A stretch of 7,876 nucleotides of DNA from Methanomicrobiales archaeon (GTDB lineage Archaea; Halobacteriota; Methanomicrobia; Methanomicrobiales; Methanoculleaceae): assembly GCA_012797575.1 (NCBI GenBank), contig JAAZOW010000092.1:1-7876 (forward strand), read 5' to 3'. Under the pieces are notes generated by a model that was not told the origin of the DNA, made no database searches, and saw only the letters and a list, made by a program, of their open reading frames with translations. Shown here piece after piece: positions 6,916-7,876 of the stretch. The first letter of the stretch is position 1. Every line of letters begins with the position of its first letter. Both the position numbers and the translations under genes were made by a program.

Positions 6916-7324
6916 TCCATACGACGAGATGTTCAAGAATATTGCGCGGTTGATGGAGAAGATCCTGAGCGAGATGCCCCTGCACGATCCCAGAATCATT
7001 GGATTTACCATCATCAGCGGGTCGCCGGAAGATGAATCCTACCATGACGCATCCGAGGATGGAGATGAAGAGACCGAGTTTGAGGTGATCGAGGGCGATG
7101 ATTGCATCTACATCACTGCTACGGTGGATGCCCGGGCAGATGGCGCCCCTTATGTCACGTTCCAGGAAGATTCTGTGACCCTCTGCACCGGGGGCGACCA
7201 GGAGATGGTCATCGATCTTGAGTGCAAGATCGATATCCTGCACAGCTTTTATAATGTGCAGCACGGTGTTATCGACGCCATCTGCTGGAAGAAGAAGATG
7301 ACAGGCGGGATCGCCCGGTCCTGA
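6905..7324 (+). CDS. Hsp20/alpha-crystallin-like protein (possible small heat-shock chaperone)
   Basis: A 139-residue protein whose second half fits a divergent alpha-crystallin domain: EFEVIEGDDCIYITATVD (58-75) matches the opening beta strands, and HSFYNVQHGVIDAICWKKK (113-131) matches the closing region, usually written YNNGVLEVxLxK. An N-terminal helix (NPYDEMFKNIARLMEKILSE, 4-23) is followed by a very acidic linker (about 40-58). It ends in MTGGIARS without the I-x-I tail that many small heat-shock proteins use to build large oligomers, so it may act as a dimer or small assembly, or as a partner of the regulator. Some archaeal relatives are annotated GvpH; no gas-vesicle genes are seen here. 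ATG 6905 overlaps the regulator's stop by 11 bp, so translation is coupled; a GTG at 6896 would add three residues. The family call is good, the exact function less so. Confidence 0.75.
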   Translation: MVNNPYDEMFKNIARLMEKILSEMPLHDPRIIGFTIISGSPEDESYHDASEDGDEETEFEVIEGDDCIYITATVDARADGAPYVTFQEDSVTLCTGGDQEMVIDLECKIDILHSFYNVQHGVIDAICWKKKMTGGIARS

Positions 7325-7341
7325 GGAAGGTGCGGATAACC

Positions 7342-7367
7342 GGGCGGGGTGCCGCTAAACCCCGCTC
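7342..7367 (+). other. GC-rich stem-loop after the Hsp20-like gene
   Basis: GCGGGGT (7344-7350) pairs perfectly with ACCCCGC (7359-7365) across an 8-base loop. A G-T and a G-C pair extend the stem to nine. It begins 18 bases after the stop codon. No T tract follows, so it is not a classical terminator; it could protect the mRNA 3' end or help pause the polymerase. Confidence 0.5.
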
Positions 7368-7677
7368 TCGATCGGGTGTGCGGGAAATTCGTCGATCCAG
7401 AGGGGGGTCAGTCGCTCTCGCCTGCTCCCTGCAAGGGGGAGTTTACGTGCTCACGCCGACGGCAAGTTTCGCAAAGATGGTATAGGAGCCTGGTGATGGA
7501 TACCTTCGGTCAAATTTGTTGAGATCGAGTATCAGCCATATACTGAATTACGGCCCAACGAGACCCCCCCGCATCCGCGACCGGGGACTTCCCATTCCCC
7601 TCCGAGCTCCCCCTCGAGTTAAGATATGAGTCTTCCACTCCCATTCTTCACAAACGCCCGGGCATCCGGTCAAAACC

Positions 7678-7697
7678 TTTATTCCCTGATCACTCAA
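7678..7697 (+). promoter_or_regulatory. Promoter-like element resembling the regulator promoter
   Basis: This stretch matches 6261-6280 at 16 of 20 bases, sharing TTTATTCC and GATCACT in the same order and spacing. The TTTATT part, preceded by CAAAACC, resembles an archaeal TATA box with its upstream BRE-like element. Transcription would begin near 7703-7708. No clear gene follows inside the window, so it would drive either a gene starting beyond 7876 with a long leader or an RNA. Function is inferred from similarity alone. Confidence 0.4.
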
Positions 7698-7876
7698 ATG
7701 ACAAAGGCTAAATACTTAACCGGACCAAACATAGCCAGAGAGATTTGGATCGCGCTAGACACTTCCCCCCTTGACGTCGTCTTTTCGTGCATCCTCTTCT
7801 CTCTAACACCTATCCTCAAATAAGAGCCACCTTCTGGATACCTGCGGATCTTTCTCTACGCCGCACACCAGCGCTG

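Larger units (their letters stand above)
7325..7876. other. 552-bp region without a convincing gene
   Basis: Downstream of the Hsp20-like gene no frame on either strand gives a protein I recognise. It holds a GC-rich hairpin (7342-7367); a weaker hairpin with stems CTCCC and GGGAG (7425-7429 and 7437-7441) followed by TTTA; a pyrimidine-rich stretch (about 7560-7620); and an AT-richer part from about 7675 that carries a promoter-like repeat and an imperfect palindrome. In the Archaeoglobus operon a cdc48-type AAA ATPase gene follows hsp20; none is present here. No tRNA, CRISPR or insertion sequence is visible. Confidence 0.6.

Noticed and set aside
7493..7546. Possible C/D box RNA: GTGATGG at 7493-7499 and CTGA at 7543-7546
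   Set aside because: The C box has a mismatch, the internal C'/D' boxes are poor and no closing stem is clear; such short boxes arise by chance.
7626..7823. Plus-strand open frame of 65 codons (or 41 codons from ATG 7698)
   Set aside because: No ribosome binding site, no family resemblance, and the promoter-like element lies inside it, with ATG 7698 too close to the TATA box to be in that transcript.
7325..7876. Search for tRNA, CRISPR repeats, insertion-sequence ends or a cdc48-type gene
   Set aside because: No cloverleaf, no regularly spaced repeats, no terminal inverted repeats with a transposase, and no Walker motifs in any frame.

Overview
The window looks like a chromosomal segment of a methanogenic archaeon. 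The strongest marker is mfnB (4095-4784), a methanofuran-biosynthesis enzyme known from methanogens. It sits with an archaeal-type ValRS carrying several zinc knuckles, a HisA/HisF-related protein of the archaeal TIGR00734 type, an archaeal ArsR-type regulator with a second C-terminal winged helix, TATA-like boxes, and start codons with almost no leader. The high GC content and gene style suggest Methanomicrobiales (for example a Methanoculleus relative); that placement is inference.

Layout. 1-207 is upstream sequence and the valS promoter. 208-2802 (+) is valS. Converging on it from the minus strand is a two-gene operon, a HisA/HisF-related gene (3370-4050) followed by tmk (2759-3376); tmk overlaps the valS 3' end by 44 bp. 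A 44-bp divergent promoter region (4051-4094) separates this operon from the plus-strand pair mfnB (4095-4784) and guaB (4788-6254), which are 3 bp apart. After a short AT-rich promoter comes a two-gene plus-strand operon: an ArsR-type regulator (6292-6915) and an Hsp20/alpha-crystallin-like protein (6905-7324). The last 550 bp (7325-7876) hold no convincing gene, but contain a GC-rich hairpin and a second promoter-like element resembling the one before the regulator.

How the genes relate. valS, tmk and guaB are housekeeping genes (tRNA charging, dTMP phosphorylation, guanine nucleotide synthesis). mfnB makes the furan precursor of methanofuran, the C1 carrier of methanogenesis. The HisA/HisF-related gene beside it is an uncharacterised TIM barrel that keeps both catalytic aspartates of the family. 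The regulator-Hsp20 pair matches the heat-shock regulator (HSR1) operon described in Archaeoglobus fulgidus. An imperfect version of the published HSR1 palindrome overlaps its likely transcription start, which points to an autoregulated heat-shock operon. This pair and its repeated promoter module are the most interesting part of the window; everything else is conserved archaeal housekeeping with compact gene junctions.
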